Source of the DNA: Bacteroidetes bacterium UBA7662
GTDB lineage: Bacteria > Bacteroidota > Bacteroidia > UBA7662
DNA length: 64,000 bases
Assembly: GCA_002483345.1 (NCBI GenBank)
Contig: DLHS01000007.1
Span: 124,001 to 188,000 of the forward strand
Direction of reading: 5' to 3'
Shown here piece after piece: positions 24,425-34,900 of this stretch; position 1 is the first letter of the stretch; each line of letters begins with the position of its first letter. The notes below the pieces were generated by a model. The model had not been told where the DNA came from and searched no databases. It saw nothing but the letters and a program-made list of their open reading frames with translations. The position numbers and the translations under genes are program-made.

Positions 24425-25696
24425 TCAGAGATCAGTACCGATATCTCTGCGGTAGTATTTGCCGGTATACGCTATTTTATCAGCGTTTTTGTAACTAAGT
24501 GCCAGGGCATCCCTGAAGTTGCTGCCCAAAGAACTGACAGCCAGTAAGCGACCTCCATTGGTAAGTACCTGGTCGTTGAGTTTTTTGGTTCCGGCATGAA
24601 ACAACAGACTGCCCTCACAGTCCTCGAAGCCTGTCATCACAGCGCCTTTCGGATAAGCTTCGGGATAACCCGGGGCAACCAGCATGACGGTAGCGGCAAT
24701 TTTGGCACTCACTTTCAGCTCATACGATGCGAGGTTTCCTGTAGCACAATGCAGAAACATTTCCACCAGGTCTGATTCAATGCGTGGCATGACTACCTCC
24801 GTTTCGGGGTCGCCCATACGTACATTGTATTCAATCACGTAAGGGTCGTCTCCTACTTTCATGATTCCCACAAAAACAAATCCTTTGTAATCAAAGCCAT
24901 CTTTTTGGAAGCCAAGAATGGTAGGTTTTACTATGCGTTCCTCTACTTTGGCCATAAAGTCGGCATCGGCGAAAGGAACGGGGGAAACAGCCCCCATACC
25001 ACCGGTGTTCAGACCGGTGTCGCCTTCACCTATCCGCTTGTAATCTTTGGCCTCCGGAAGTATTTTGTAGTGCTTGCCGTCGGTGAGTACAAAAACAGAA
25101 AGCTCAACACCCTTCAGAAAACCTTCAATTACAACACGGGCGCTGGCTTCTCCGAATTTCAGTCCCTCCACCATCTCCCGGAAACTTTCAATGGCCTCCT
25201 CATAGGTTTCACAAATTAAGACGCCTTTTCCCGCTGCCAGCCCATCTGCCTTCAGTACAATGGGTAAATGCTGCTGGCGGATGTAAGCCATGCCCTCCTC
25301 CACCAGCTCACGGGTGAATGTTTGATAGGCGGCAGTGGGAATGCCATGCCGCAGCATAAACTGTTTGGCAAAATCCTTGCTGCCCTCAAGTCGGGCACCG
25401 GCTGCTTTCGGCCCTATAAAGGGAATGTCTTTCAGCGCGGGATCACCTGCGAAAAAATCCGCCAGGCCGTTTACAAGAGGGTCTTCCGGCCCAATGACTA
25501 CCAATCCTATCTGGTGCTCCAGAACGAAAGTTTTCAGAAAGGCATGATCATCCGGGTGGATAGCTACATTGGTGGCAATCTCTGCTGTTCCTGCATTTCC
25601 GGGAGCAACGTAGAGCGCGTCGCAGTGCGGACTTTGACGAAGTTTCCAGGCAAATGCATGTTCACGGCCGCCTGAGCCGATTACCAGAATGTTCAT
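24425..25696 (-). CDS. purD: Phosphoribosylamine--glycine ligase
   Basis: PurD joins glycine to phosphoribosylamine with ATP in de novo purine synthesis. The N-terminal MNILVIGSGGREHAFAWKL is diagnostic of GARS. ATP-grasp motifs follow: FIGPKAAGARLEGSKDFAKQFM, PIVLKADGLAAGKGVLIC, NTGGMGAVSP, and the C-terminal metal-binding EYNVRMGDPETEVVMPR. At 423 residues it is complete. It runs 15 nt downstream of the DUF4837 lipoprotein gene on the same strand. Confidence 0.95.
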   Translation of the reverse strand: MNILVIGSGGREHAFAWKLRQSPHCDALYVAPGNAGTAEIATNVAIHPDDHAFLKTFVLEHQIGLVVIGPEDPLVNGLADFFAGDPALKDIPFIGPKAAGARLEGSKDFAKQFMLRHGIPTAAYQTFTRELVEEGMAYIRQQHLPIVLKADGLAAGKGVLICETYEEAIESFREMVEGLKFGEASARVVIEGFLKGVELSVFVLTDGKHYKILPEAKDYKRIGEGDTGLNTGGMGAVSPVPFADADFMAKVEERIVKPTILGFQKDGFDYKGFVFVGIMKVGDDPYVIEYNVRMGDPETEVVMPRIESDLVEMFLHCATGNLASYELKVSAKIAATVMLVAPGYPEAYPKGAVMTGFEDCEGSLLFHAGTKKLNDQVLTNGGRLLAVSSLGSNFRDALALSYKNADKIAYTGKYYRRDIGTDL

Positions 25697-25711
25697 AGCA
25701 ACAAGTGATTG

Positions 25712-26758
25712 TCAGAGCTGTAAAGATGCGATGATTGCTTCGAGTTCACGCAGCAATTCCCGCTTCTTTTCTTTGGGGTAATACACAAAACCCTCCAGGT
25801 GAATGAGCCGGTTTTGTTTTGCATCATAAACAGTCATGTTTACAAAAGGGCCTCCCATGAAGTCGTTTTCTACCCGCCACAAGCCCCGCATTTTAAGGGC
25901 GTACTGTTTGTTAAAGACCAATGCCTGGGTGTCTACCGGTAACATATATTCAGTTGTATACCAGGAACCCTCCGAAGGACCGGGAATCAGGTGTCTGGTG
26001 AGACTGTCTTTATAGGCCAGCACAGCATCTGCGAAAAATTGTTTTTCACTGCTGTAAGGACGTATACCGATGAAAATATTCATGGTTTTATCGTCTAATT
26101 CACGACTGATCCACACAAAGCTGTCGCGCATAACCCGTGCACTGTACGATTGGGGAAGCTTGAGCCCTAATCCGGTGGTTTTCAGCAGTTGCTGCTCCAG
26201 TTTTTTGTTCCTCGGACGGTGGTCGATGAAACTTTTCATCCGTTCCAGTTCAGAGCGGTTGAGTAATTCACGCAGACTTACCGAACGCAGGCTGATGGCC
26301 CGGGCGAGGCTTTCTTCATCCTGACCAATTACATACAGTACCTTCTGGCCGTTGGCCCAGCGGTTTTCACTTTGAATAAACAGTAGATTGCTGTCGTTGA
26401 GCGCCTGACTGTATTGTTTTTCGCCTAACAAATCCTTGATGAACCGGGATGTTTTTGAATCGTTGTCGAGGGTGGTTACCAGCAGAATGCTCCGATAACG
26501 ACGTGTGATAGAGCTGAATTTACCCTCTTCGAAGTGTAATAATTTAAACCAGGGTTCTGACTGGGGTAAACCTGGTTGTTCAGAAGCAAAGGTTTTCCGT
26601 ATAGCATCTCCGGCTTCCCCTTTCCAGACCTGTTTGTCGGCGATGATAACCAGATCCCCGGGACTTGAAATGGCTTCCGGTAAAGTTTTCTGCTGTCCGT
26701 CGGTACAAGCCTGAAGACAGGAAAAAAGGAAGACAGCTAGCAGTAAAAAAGGCCTCAT
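25712..26758 (-). CDS. DUF4837 family lipoprotein
   Basis: This is a 348-residue lipoprotein with signal MRPFLLLAVFLFSCLQAC (Cys18). Family-like blocks include SSPGDLVIIADKQVWKGEAGDAIRKTF near the N-terminus and SFVWISRELDDKTMNIFIGIRPYSS in the middle. The C-terminus has ALKMRGLWRVENDFMGGPFVNMTVYDAKQNRLIHLEGFVYYPKEKKRELLRELEAI. DUF4837 is restricted largely to Bacteroidota and has no known function. The start overlaps the transglycosylase stop by 4 nt (ATGA), so a role in cell-wall turnover is a contextual guess. Confidence 0.85.
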   Translation of the reverse strand: MRPFLLLAVFLFSCLQACTDGQQKTLPEAISSPGDLVIIADKQVWKGEAGDAIRKTFASEQPGLPQSEPWFKLLHFEEGKFSSITRRYRSILLVTTLDNDSKTSRFIKDLLGEKQYSQALNDSNLLFIQSENRWANGQKVLYVIGQDEESLARAISLRSVSLRELLNRSELERMKSFIDHRPRNKKLEQQLLKTTGLGLKLPQSYSARVMRDSFVWISRELDDKTMNIFIGIRPYSSEKQFFADAVLAYKDSLTRHLIPGPSEGSWYTTEYMLPVDTQALVFNKQYALKMRGLWRVENDFMGGPFVNMTVYDAKQNRLIHLEGFVYYPKEKKRELLRELEAIIASLQL

Positions 26759-28305
26759 CCAATCAGCACTTTGAGCTTCTGGCCGGGTTTAATGGTGGCG
26801 TTTTTCTTCAGATTGTTCATCCTGCGCAATTCATCAATGCTGGTGTCGGTATATTTTTTCGAAATAGACCAGAGGGTATCACCTGGTTTCACGGTATAAT
26901 ATTGCTGTTTTTTCAGGTCATTCTGCGCCTGTTTTGGCTCCGTATTTTGTTGGTCTCCTTTTGGCTGAACGGCGGCCATCTGAGGGGCGTTTTTAGTTTT
27001 GGGAGCAGGTTTTTCAATCACCAATGACTGCCCTATGCGCAGGGTATTGCCCCGGAGATGATTCCAGGTTTTGATCTCCTGAATGGTGACCTTGTGTTTG
27101 TGGGCAACCTTATGCAGGGTTTCACCCTTACGAACTTTATGCCTGATTTTGACCGTTGCCGGTTCTTCTACGGCAGCGGCTAATACCATGTTAACACTAT
27201 CCCTGTTGCCACTGTTGACCCGTAAACTGTCGGCAGCTGCCGGAGGTGGTGGATTCAGGTAGGCAAAAATAGTTTCCCGCTGACGTTCGAACTGAGGTAT
27301 CACGGCAGCCGGGAGGCGCAGGACATACTGATCGAGGCTTTTGGGTATAAACTGCTGTTTGAGCTGCGGGTTCAGCAGGCACATCTGGTCGTGGTCTATT
27401 CCCAGTATCTGACTGAAATACTGGGTATTTACCGGTCCTTGCACTATGATGGTGTCGGTTTCCTGCGGAAGCGCAATCAAAGGGGTCGGATACAGATTAT
27501 GCTCCGGGCCATAATTCATGACATAGGTTACTGCGATGAAAGCAGGGACATAGCCCCTGGTTTCTTTGGGCAGATAGGGCATCAGTTCCCAGTAATTCCG
27601 TTTACCACCCGATTTACGGATGGCCCGGTTGAGGTTACCCGGACCACAGTTGTAGGCGGCAAGGGCCAGCAACCAGTCGTCATAGATGTTGTACAGATCT
27701 TTGAAATAGCGGGCGGCTGCTTCGGTGGCGAGGTAGGGATCCCGACGCTCATCGATGTAAAAATTTACCTTGAGACCGTACATTTTGCCGGTTCCGTACA
27801 TGAATTGCCATAAACCGGTAGCGCCGGCACGGCTGACAGCAGTAGGATTCAGCGCTGATTCAACAATCGCCAGGTATTTCAACTGATCCGGGAGACCATG
27901 TTTTTCGAGTACTTCCTCAAAAATGGGGAAGTAATAATTGGCCAGACCCATGGCCCGTTCCGTGAGACCCCGCCGACGGGTTGAATAAAGGTCGATAAAG
28001 CCCTTGACATGCTCATTATAAGCCAGGTTCATAGGAGACTCAATGTGGCTTACCCTGAAATCATAAATTGAATCAGAATAGGCAGGCACGTCGCCAGGTC
28101 GGAAACCGTATTTGTTCAGTTTTTTTACCTGATAGTTACGCTTTTTCAAATCAAAAAACGTCAGATTCGTCAGGCTGTCCAGTGCGCTGATAATAAGCTC
28201 GTTTTCCGTGTCAAAGTCAGCTGTACTTTTCTCCGGCACGTTCTGCGCAATACCGGTCTGCAACAGAAACAGGCAGAAACCGATGGTTAAAAGAAGTTGA
28301 CGCAT
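26755..28305 (-). CDS. MltD-like lytic transglycosylase with LysM domains
   Basis: This is a periplasmic murein transglycosylase that cleaves the glycan strand to give anhydromuropeptides. Signal peptide: MRQLLLTIGFCLFLLQTGIAQ. The SLT domain shows catalytic Glu in LAIVESALNPTAVSRAGATGLWQFMYGTGKMYGL, and LALAAYNCGPGNLNRAI. Two LysM repeats bind peptidoglycan: IRHKVRKGETLHKVAHKHKVTIQEI and YYTVKPGDTLWSISKKYTDTSIDEL at the C-terminus. ATG 28305 gives a normal signal peptide; ATG 28317 is also possible. The length is 516 residues. It is coupled to the DUF4837 gene by a 4-nt overlap. Confidence 0.91.
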   Translation of the reverse strand: MRQLLLTIGFCLFLLQTGIAQNVPEKSTADFDTENELIISALDSLTNLTFFDLKKRNYQVKKLNKYGFRPGDVPAYSDSIYDFRVSHIESPMNLAYNEHVKGFIDLYSTRRRGLTERAMGLANYYFPIFEEVLEKHGLPDQLKYLAIVESALNPTAVSRAGATGLWQFMYGTGKMYGLKVNFYIDERRDPYLATEAAARYFKDLYNIYDDWLLALAAYNCGPGNLNRAIRKSGGKRNYWELMPYLPKETRGYVPAFIAVTYVMNYGPEHNLYPTPLIALPQETDTIIVQGPVNTQYFSQILGIDHDQMCLLNPQLKQQFIPKSLDQYVLRLPAAVIPQFERQRETIFAYLNPPPPAAADSLRVNSGNRDSVNMVLAAAVEEPATVKIRHKVRKGETLHKVAHKHKVTIQEIKTWNHLRGNTLRIGQSLVIEKPAPKTKNAPQMAAVQPKGDQQNTEPKQAQNDLKKQQYYTVKPGDTLWSISKKYTDTSIDELRRMNNLKKNATIKPGQKLKVLIG

Positions 28306-28386
28306 AAGGTTCGGCATTAAAAAGCTATTAAATATAAGAGCCAAAACGTTTCAGTTGTAATACTTATTGCCGCATGGGCGGCATGA

Positions 28387-29808
28387 TCAGGCTTTTGCTT
28401 CGAAAAGCGTAGCCATGTCAAGCAAATTTTTCTCATCGAAAATTTTGCCGAGGAGCTGGATGCCGAAAGGCAAACCGTCGGAGTTCTTTGCAAAAGGCAC
28501 CGATACGGCGGGCATACCGGTTAGGTTGGCCAATACCGTAAAAATGTCTTCCAGATACATTTGAATCGGGTCGTCGGTCTTTTCCCCAAACTTAAAAGCG
28601 ACCGAAGTGGTGGTAGGCAGCAGGATGGCGTCGCAGCTGTCGAGTATTTCCTGTGTTTTATCACGGAGAATGCGGCGTACTTTCTGACCACGGCCATAGT
28701 AGGCATCGTAATAACCCTCGCTGAGGACAAAGGTGCCCAGCATGATACGGCGTTTTACCTCAGGGCCAAAACCTTCTGTGCGGGAGTGTTTGTAGGCCGA
28801 CTCAAGGTCGGTAACTGAAGCGCTGCGTTTGCCGTACAGCACACCGGTATAACGGGATAAGTTGGAAGAGGCCTCTGCAGTGGCCAGGATATAATAGGCG
28901 GGGATGGTATAAGGCAGGTAAGGAAAACTGTGTTCTATCACTTCATGGCCATCAGCACGTAATTTTTCAATCCGGGCATTGAAGGCCTTGAAAAGTGCAG
29001 GATCGAGACCTTCACCTGAAAGTACTTCTTTCAGCAGCGCAAAACGATATTTTTTCCTGGTCTCCAGCGGCACCATGGCAGAGACTTCCCGGTCAACACA
29101 GGTGCTGTCGTACTTATCTGCTCCGGCTATTACCTCCAGGATAACGGCACTGTCTTCTACAGAATGCGTGAGCGGCCCTACCTGATCAAAACTTGATCCG
29201 AAGGCGATGATGCCGTGGCGTGAAACACGACCGTAAGTAGGTTTTAGTCCTACCAGTCCGCAATAACTGGCTGGCTGGCGGATAGAGCCTCCGGTGTCTG
29301 TACCCAGGGCGGCGTGGCAGAATCCTGCCGCTACGGCTGCTGCTGAACCGCCTGAAGAACCACCGGGAACCCGGCTGGTATCGAGTGGGTTGAGTACGTT
29401 ACCATAGGCTGAGTTTTCGTTGGAGGACCCCATGGCAAATTCATCGCAGTTGAGGCGACCGATGATGATAGCACCGGCAGCGAGCAGACGGGTCACAACG
29501 GTAGAGGAGTAAACCGATTCGAAGCCTTCCAGAATCCTGGAGGAAGCGCCGAAGCGGTGACCCTGATAGGCAATATTGTCTTTGATACCAATAACGAGAC
29601 CACTGAGCTTCTCCCAATCGCCTGCTGCTATCCTGGCATCTGTTTTATCGGCAGCCGCCAGGGCCTCTTCTTCAAATACTTCGAGAAATGCATTGATTTC
29701 AGGACGTGCAGCAATGCGCGCCAGGTATTCGGTCACCAATTGGCGACAGCTTAACTGACCGGCACGGAGAGCGTGCTGGATCTGTGACAGGGTTTGGTAA
29801 GAAGTCAA
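28387..29808 (-). CDS. gatA: Asp-tRNA(Asn)/Glu-tRNA(Gln) amidotransferase subunit A
   Basis: GatA is the amidase that supplies ammonia for transamidation of mischarged tRNA. The amidase triad is present: Lys in VIGIKDNIAYQGH, Ser in PGGSSGGSAAAVAAG, and cis-Ser in GTDTGGSIRQPASYCG. C-terminal FTVLANLTGMPAVSVPF and LPFGIQLLG are typical. I start at TTG 29808 (TSYQTLSQIQHALRAG), 1 nt after the tatA stop, since the longer frame runs back through tatA in another frame and no early ATG exists. The length is 474 residues. gatB and gatC are not in the window. Confidence 0.91.
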   Translation of the reverse strand: MTSYQTLSQIQHALRAGQLSCRQLVTEYLARIAARPEINAFLEVFEEEALAAADKTDARIAAGDWEKLSGLVIGIKDNIAYQGHRFGASSRILEGFESVYSSTVVTRLLAAGAIIIGRLNCDEFAMGSSNENSAYGNVLNPLDTSRVPGGSSGGSAAAVAAGFCHAALGTDTGGSIRQPASYCGLVGLKPTYGRVSRHGIIAFGSSFDQVGPLTHSVEDSAVILEVIAGADKYDSTCVDREVSAMVPLETRKKYRFALLKEVLSGEGLDPALFKAFNARIEKLRADGHEVIEHSFPYLPYTIPAYYILATAEASSNLSRYTGVLYGKRSASVTDLESAYKHSRTEGFGPEVKRRIMLGTFVLSEGYYDAYYGRGQKVRRILRDKTQEILDSCDAILLPTTTSVAFKFGEKTDDPIQMYLEDIFTVLANLTGMPAVSVPFAKNSDGLPFGIQLLGKIFDEKNLLDMATLFEAKA

Positions 29809-29809
29809 C

Positions 29810-30031
29810 TCAGTTTTGTTCTTTTTTCTCAGCAGGAGGAGTGTTGGAGGCGTCTTCCAGCTCCCTTTTGATACCGGCAGAAGCATCCTTGAATTCACGG
29901 ATACCCTTGCCTAAACCGCGGGCCAGTTCCGGAATACGTTTGGCACCAAAAAAGATCAGAACGACTGAAATGATGAGGATGGCCTCACCTGCACCTATGT
30001 TCCCCAAAAAGAGGGTTAGCATCGCCAGCAT
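29810..30031 (-). CDS. tatA: Twin-arginine translocase subunit TatA/TatE
   Basis: This is the small membrane subunit that forms the translocation pore for folded proteins. A single N-terminal helix (IGAGEAILIISVVLIFFGAKRIPELARGLGKGIREFKDA) has the family FG-hinge (FFGAKRIPELA) and an amphipathic helix, followed by a charged tail. ATG 30031 (MLAMLTLFLGN) or ATG 30022 (MLTLFLGN) could be the start; 73 or 70 residues are both normal. The gene is immediately upstream of gatA (1 nt). TatC is not in view. Confidence 0.9.
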   Translation of the reverse strand: MLAMLTLFLGNIGAGEAILIISVVLIFFGAKRIPELARGLGKGIREFKDASAGIKRELEDASNTPPAEKKEQN

Positions 30032-30117
30032 TTTTCTAAATTTAGACCACAAATTTAGCGTAAAAAGCACGGAATAGGAAACCTGCTGCTTTGGAAACGT
30101 GCATTCAAAGTCTGTTT

Positions 30118-31329
30118 ATGAACCCGATAGTCCTTTCGATACCCATTTTTTTTACCCTCATCGGGTTAGAAGTTTTTTACGACCGCTTTTATAAAAAGGG
30201 CTATTACAGGCTCAACGATGCGCTGACGAACATTTCCTGCGGTATAACGGAACAACTCAGCGGTGTTTTCGGGACGGTACTGACAGTAGCGTTGTATCAT
30301 TATGTTTTTACACATTTTCGCTTTTTTACCATGGAACAAAGCTGGTACAACGGCTTGTTGCTGTTTGTGCTGATCGACTTTTTTTACTACTGGGCCCACC
30401 GGCTGAGTCATGAGATTAACCTGTTCTGGGCAGGGCATGTTGTGCATCATCAGAGTGAAGAGTATAATCTCTCCGTAGCGCTCCGGCAGGGAGCCTTTCA
30501 GAAGTTTTTCACAATGCTCATTTATCTGCCTATGGCGTTGCTGGGATTCCAGACGGAATGGTTTTTATATCTGCTCGCCTACAATACCCTTTACCAGTTC
30601 TGGATACACACCAAAGCCATCCGCTCACTGGGCTGGCTTGAATATGTGCTCAACACCCCTTCTCACCACAGGGTACACCATGGCCGCGACCCGAAATACA
30701 TTGATAAGAATCATGCAGCAAGTCTGATTATATGGGATAAACTTTTCGGCACCTTTCAAAAGGAAGAAGAGACACCGGTTTATGGTATTACCAGTCCTAG
30801 TCTGAGCTGGAACCCGGTATATCTGCAAGTCAAACACTTTGGCGATATATGGACCGACTTCAGCAGGGTGCCCGGCTGGTTAAACAAACTCAAAGTGTTG
30901 TTTTACAAACCTGGCTGGTTGCCCGAAGAGATGGGGGGTTATCGTGACCCGCAGCCGGTTGACACTTCAGAATATCAAAAATTTGATATTGCCGTGCCGA
31001 GTTGGGTGAATGTGTATGTACTTTCCCAGTATGTCCTGGTACTGGCATTCACCAGTCTTTTCCTGTTTCAGCTGCCACAGTTCAGTATGGCAGAAAAGAC
31101 AGGGTATATCTCCCTGATTTTTGTCAGCGTCGTTACCCTGGGAAGGCTTCTGGAGGGTAAACGCAAGGCAGTTCTGCACGAGTGCCTGCGGTGGTTGTTG
31201 GTAGCTGTTGCCATTTGGCTGGCACACGAACGATTAACGCAGGGTTTACTGGTAATTTTCCTGCTACTCCCCGTTCTTAGTGTTGTTGTACTCACCTATT
31301 ATGCAAAAAAACATGACACAGAAGCCTGA
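30118..31329 (+). CDS. Fatty acid hydroxylase-superfamily membrane protein, AGMO-like
   Basis: This integral membrane di-iron oxygenase is of the sterol desaturase/fatty acid hydroxylase superfamily. The eight-histidine signature is present: YWAHRLSHEIN, HVVHHQSEEYN and SHHRVHHGRDPKYIDKNHA. It has 403 residues with two N-terminal membrane helices and an extra C-terminal block of three to four helices after about residue 290. This layout recalls alkylglycerol monooxygenase (TMEM195), which cleaves ether lipids, more than short sterol desaturases. ATG 30118 (MNPIVLSIPIFF) is chosen over TTG 30091. It overlaps the lysoplasmalogenase-like gene. Ether-lipid activity is inferred. Confidence 0.82.
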   Translation: MNPIVLSIPIFFTLIGLEVFYDRFYKKGYYRLNDALTNISCGITEQLSGVFGTVLTVALYHYVFTHFRFFTMEQSWYNGLLLFVLIDFFYYWAHRLSHEINLFWAGHVVHHQSEEYNLSVALRQGAFQKFFTMLIYLPMALLGFQTEWFLYLLAYNTLYQFWIHTKAIRSLGWLEYVLNTPSHHRVHHGRDPKYIDKNHAASLIIWDKLFGTFQKEEETPVYGITSPSLSWNPVYLQVKHFGDIWTDFSRVPGWLNKLKVLFYKPGWLPEEMGGYRDPQPVDTSEYQKFDIAVPSWVNVYVLSQYVLVLAFTSLFLFQLPQFSMAEKTGYISLIFVSVVTLGRLLEGKRKAVLHECLRWLLVAVAIWLAHERLTQGLLVIFLLLPVLSVVVLTYYAKKHDTEA

Positions 31330-31978
31330 ATTCAGGGAATTCCTGTTTTTACTGACGGCATTCCTGCATTTAACAGCTCTTTTGGGCGATTTGGAGGTAG
31401 TGGTCATGGTCACCAAGGTATTGTTGATGCCGTTGCTGATCTGGTGGGTCTGGCCATTTACTTCTGGCAGGGGTTTTTTACGTTTTGCCATGTTTGCTTC
31501 CTGGCTGGGAGATGTTTTACTTATCCGCAGCGAAGAACCACTCTTCTTTATGACCGGACTGGGTTCCTTTTTGCTTGCCCAACTGAGTTATGCAACGGCC
31601 TTCACCAAAGCTGAAACACCTAAAAAGGGATTGTTGCAAATAAAGCCCTGGCTGGCACTGCCGGTGCTGTTAATTGCTGTGCTGATTTATGGTTATATCA
31701 GCCCCTCATTGGGTGAATTACGTATTCCTGTATCGGTTTACGTTGGCGCCATCACCGCAATGATGTTGAGTGCTATTCACCGGAGAACGCGGGTACCCTC
31801 GGGAAACACGGTGCTGATTTTTGCAGCCCTGAGTTTTATGGTTTCTGATGCCCTGCTGGCTGTCAACAAGTTTGTTGTACCGCTGCCATACGCTTCTTTC
31901 TGGATCATGCTTACCTATATACTCGCGCAGTATGGCATAGCCAAAAGCTGGCAGATAGGGGTCAGAAGTCGAGACTAA
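31301..31978 (+). CDS. YhhN/TMEM86-family protein, putative lysoplasmalogenase
   Basis: This is a polytopic membrane protein of the YhhN family. Characterised members (TMEM86B and a Legionella homologue) hydrolyse the vinyl-ether bond of lysoplasmalogens. About 225 residues form around eight hydrophobic segments. Family motifs are seen in LLMPLLIWWVW, FASWLGDVLLI, GLGSFLLAQLSYATAF and FAALSFMVSDALLAVNKF, with the conserved Asp residues in GDVLL and SDALLA. ATG 31301 or 31313 may be the start; either overlaps the upstream oxygenase gene (29 or 17 nt), implying coupled translation. The 3' end overlaps the convergent TolB/BamA-like gene by 17 nt. Confidence 0.85.
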   Translation: MQKNMTQKPEFREFLFLLTAFLHLTALLGDLEVVVMVTKVLLMPLLIWWVWPFTSGRGFLRFAMFASWLGDVLLIRSEEPLFFMTGLGSFLLAQLSYATAFTKAETPKKGLLQIKPWLALPVLLIAVLIYGYISPSLGELRIPVSVYVGAITAMMLSAIHRRTRVPSGNTVLIFAALSFMVSDALLAVNKFVVPLPYASFWIMLTYILAQYGIAKSWQIGVRSRD

Positions 31979-34900
31979 GCGAGAAATACCAAACCGGACG
32001 CAATATCTGTCCGTCATCTATGCCCCAACCGCGGTCGGCACGGATGAAATAACCAAATACCCTTGCCCTGAAACCAAAGCCGTAGCCCATTACAAGCGGG
32101 TTTTTATTGGTCACTACGGTCACTCTGACGGGGCCGTTTTCGTATTCGGTTACATTGAACGGATTGTCGAGACTGAAAGGATCTTTCCCGCTCCAGGCAG
32201 TACCAAAATCCGTAAAACCTACCACCGTCAGGCTCCTTAAAAACTCGCTGGAAATGGGAGATCTTGCAATAACACTCACAAACGGGAAACGGATTTCTGA
32301 ATTGATGAGCACATAGTTACTGCCATTACGGGCATTCTGCCAAAATCCTCGCAGATTTGTCCCTACACCCTGAAATACGAAGTTTTCACCACTCGGTGGC
32401 GCCAGTTGTCCGTCGTATCTGGGGCTGATCCAGTTATCTACCCCACCCAGGACGTACAATACCTTGCTGGCTCCCAGAGAACTGTTGGCAGCTATGCGGT
32501 TTGCCCAGATCAGGGTTTTGTAAATAGGGAGATAAGTGCGGTAGTCCAGACCAATCACCGTCATATAATCTTTGGCCTGGTTGAGGTGTTTGTACCCTTC
32601 TATATAGAACTTCCAGCGTGTTCCCCGCAAAGTGTTCAAAGCCAACTCTGTGGTGTTATCCTGTACAAATTCGGCTTTGAGACCTGCCCAGTTTTTCAGG
32701 GTCGGGGGAGCCAGCAGTTGCTGCTGGTCAGTGCCAAGGAGTTCGTCGTGATCACGCCTGAAAATACCGGCGAGGCGCACCGACTGATAGCGGTTGATGG
32801 GATAACTAAAGGAGGCGATACCTTCCAGGGTATTGGTTTTATAATAATCATTCCCTTCCTGTCGCCTCGAGCGCTGTTGCAGAAATATATAACGCTGATC
32901 CCACCGGCGGCGCAGGTACTCATACATCAGGTAGTACTGATTGTTGGATAAATCTGAATTAATGAGCATGCCACCGGATAGTTTGTGGTCCTCAAATACA
33001 TCTGAAAGACCCCCTTTGAGTACCAATCCCATGTTCTGATTCAGGCTGTTAAGAGAACTGATTACCAGACTCGGCATATTGTTTTCGTAAATGGTATTGC
33101 CCACCTGAGATACCACGTAGTCTATGGAAAGATCGGTGGTATACAACCTGGTCTGTGCAATCCGGTAAGGGTCTTTGTTTTTTGGCTGTGCCTGCCGGCG
33201 GAATGCTTCTATTTCTCCTGTCCTCGAGGTGCCGCTTTCAGGGTCTTCTTCTTCAAGCAACGGGAATTTATAAGGAGACTGGAAGGTGTACCGGGCACTG
33301 TCGGGGTTCCCGGTTGAATCTCTTTTGCTCCTGAAAAGTTTGTTGTCAAGTAGTCCGAAAACTTCTCCCGTGGGCCCTGAGGTTCCTGTTTTGCCGATGG
33401 CAAACGGGGCCGTGGCAAGTGGTTTTTTTCTGAAGGTAGTGGCGTCAGCCTCTTTGCTGATAGCTCCTAAACTGTCGATACGATACCTGCCCTTGTAAAT
33501 TAAAACACGTTTTTCCGGTTTTTCCAGCCGTTCGAAAAAAATACCGCTGCGGGGTATGGCTACCTGTTCCCTGATGTTCCGCTGGTAATTGGTGGCCAGG
33601 CTGCTGTAGGAGGTATCCCGGTAGCGAATCACGGTGTCGGTTTGGATGAGGGTTTGTGTTTCGCCCAGGCTATCTGTAAAATAGAGGAGGGTGTCGCGCA
33701 ACTGCAGTTCAGGCAGGCTGTCGAGGTAGCCGATACGCCTGTTATAAACACCGTTTTCATCGGTCAGAAAGCTGAAATACTGGTTCTGAAGGTGGATGGG
33801 TTTCTTTTCGCTGACATCAGGGGTATTGGTCAGGCGCTGTAGCGTTTGTTTTTTATCATCCCTGGCATGATAAACAAAAATGTCGGTATGGTTTTGCGCC
33901 AGCAGAGAGTCGCCGGTTTGTTGCAAAAGGGTATCAACGGGCCGGTTGGAGGCAAAAATTATCTTGTCGGTACCCCCCAGAAAACGGGGATCATAGTCGT
34001 CGAAAGGATCGAAGGTAATGGGGGTAATGCGCTTGGAAGGGACATGGTAGTAGTACAGATCGCTTTGCCCGCTCCTCCCGCCGGAGAGTACAATATGCTG
34101 ACCGTCCGGACTGTAATCCATGCTGTAAACCTGATCGAAGCGGAACAAGGGATAGGTATTCAGTTCAGGTTTCTCCTTTTCGCGCATCCTGATGGTTCCA
34201 AAGTGAACACGGCCCCTTATGTCATAAAAAAAAGCGATACTCTGGCCATTGGGATGCCAGGCCAGGACGGGGTATTGTTCCTTGTTGGCTAAAAGCTGCC
34301 ACTTGACCCCGCTTTTATGTACCCTGGTTCTTTTCCCGGTAGCAAAATCATGCACATACATGCGATGTATGCCCTTTCTGTGTTCAACATAGGCCATTTT
34401 CCGGCCGTCGGGACTGGGCTTCAGCTGGGTGATTTCCGATTTCTTCTTGAATTTCTTCAGGTATAGGGTATCAGAAGGGGTTTCCCGGTTAAGATCGTCG
34501 TCGGCATAACGTGCCTTGTAAAAAGCCATCCAGTCGCGGGTGAGCGGCTTGAGCTTTTTGGAGGTTACATAACGAAGACCTGCCTGAAAATCACGGTTTA
34601 CCCGTGTCAGGTAAATGATGTTGGGTATGGCGTTCCGGCCATAGGTTTCAGCGATGAAATACCAGAAAGCATGTCCTGCCAGTTCACTGTGCCGGAGCAG
34701 CAACTGGTTGAATTTTTTATAACGGCCGCTGTTCAGTTGCTCCCGCAGGGCATTGTCGGCGGTTGTGTTCCAGTCACTGCCTATGTAGGAGAAGAGCCCG
34801 TTTAAGTACCAGTCGGGGAGATATACGGTAGCCGCATTCTGAACCCGTTCCCCGATATTGCCGCCATAGATCATGTCGAAAATCAGGACTTTCGCAATGC

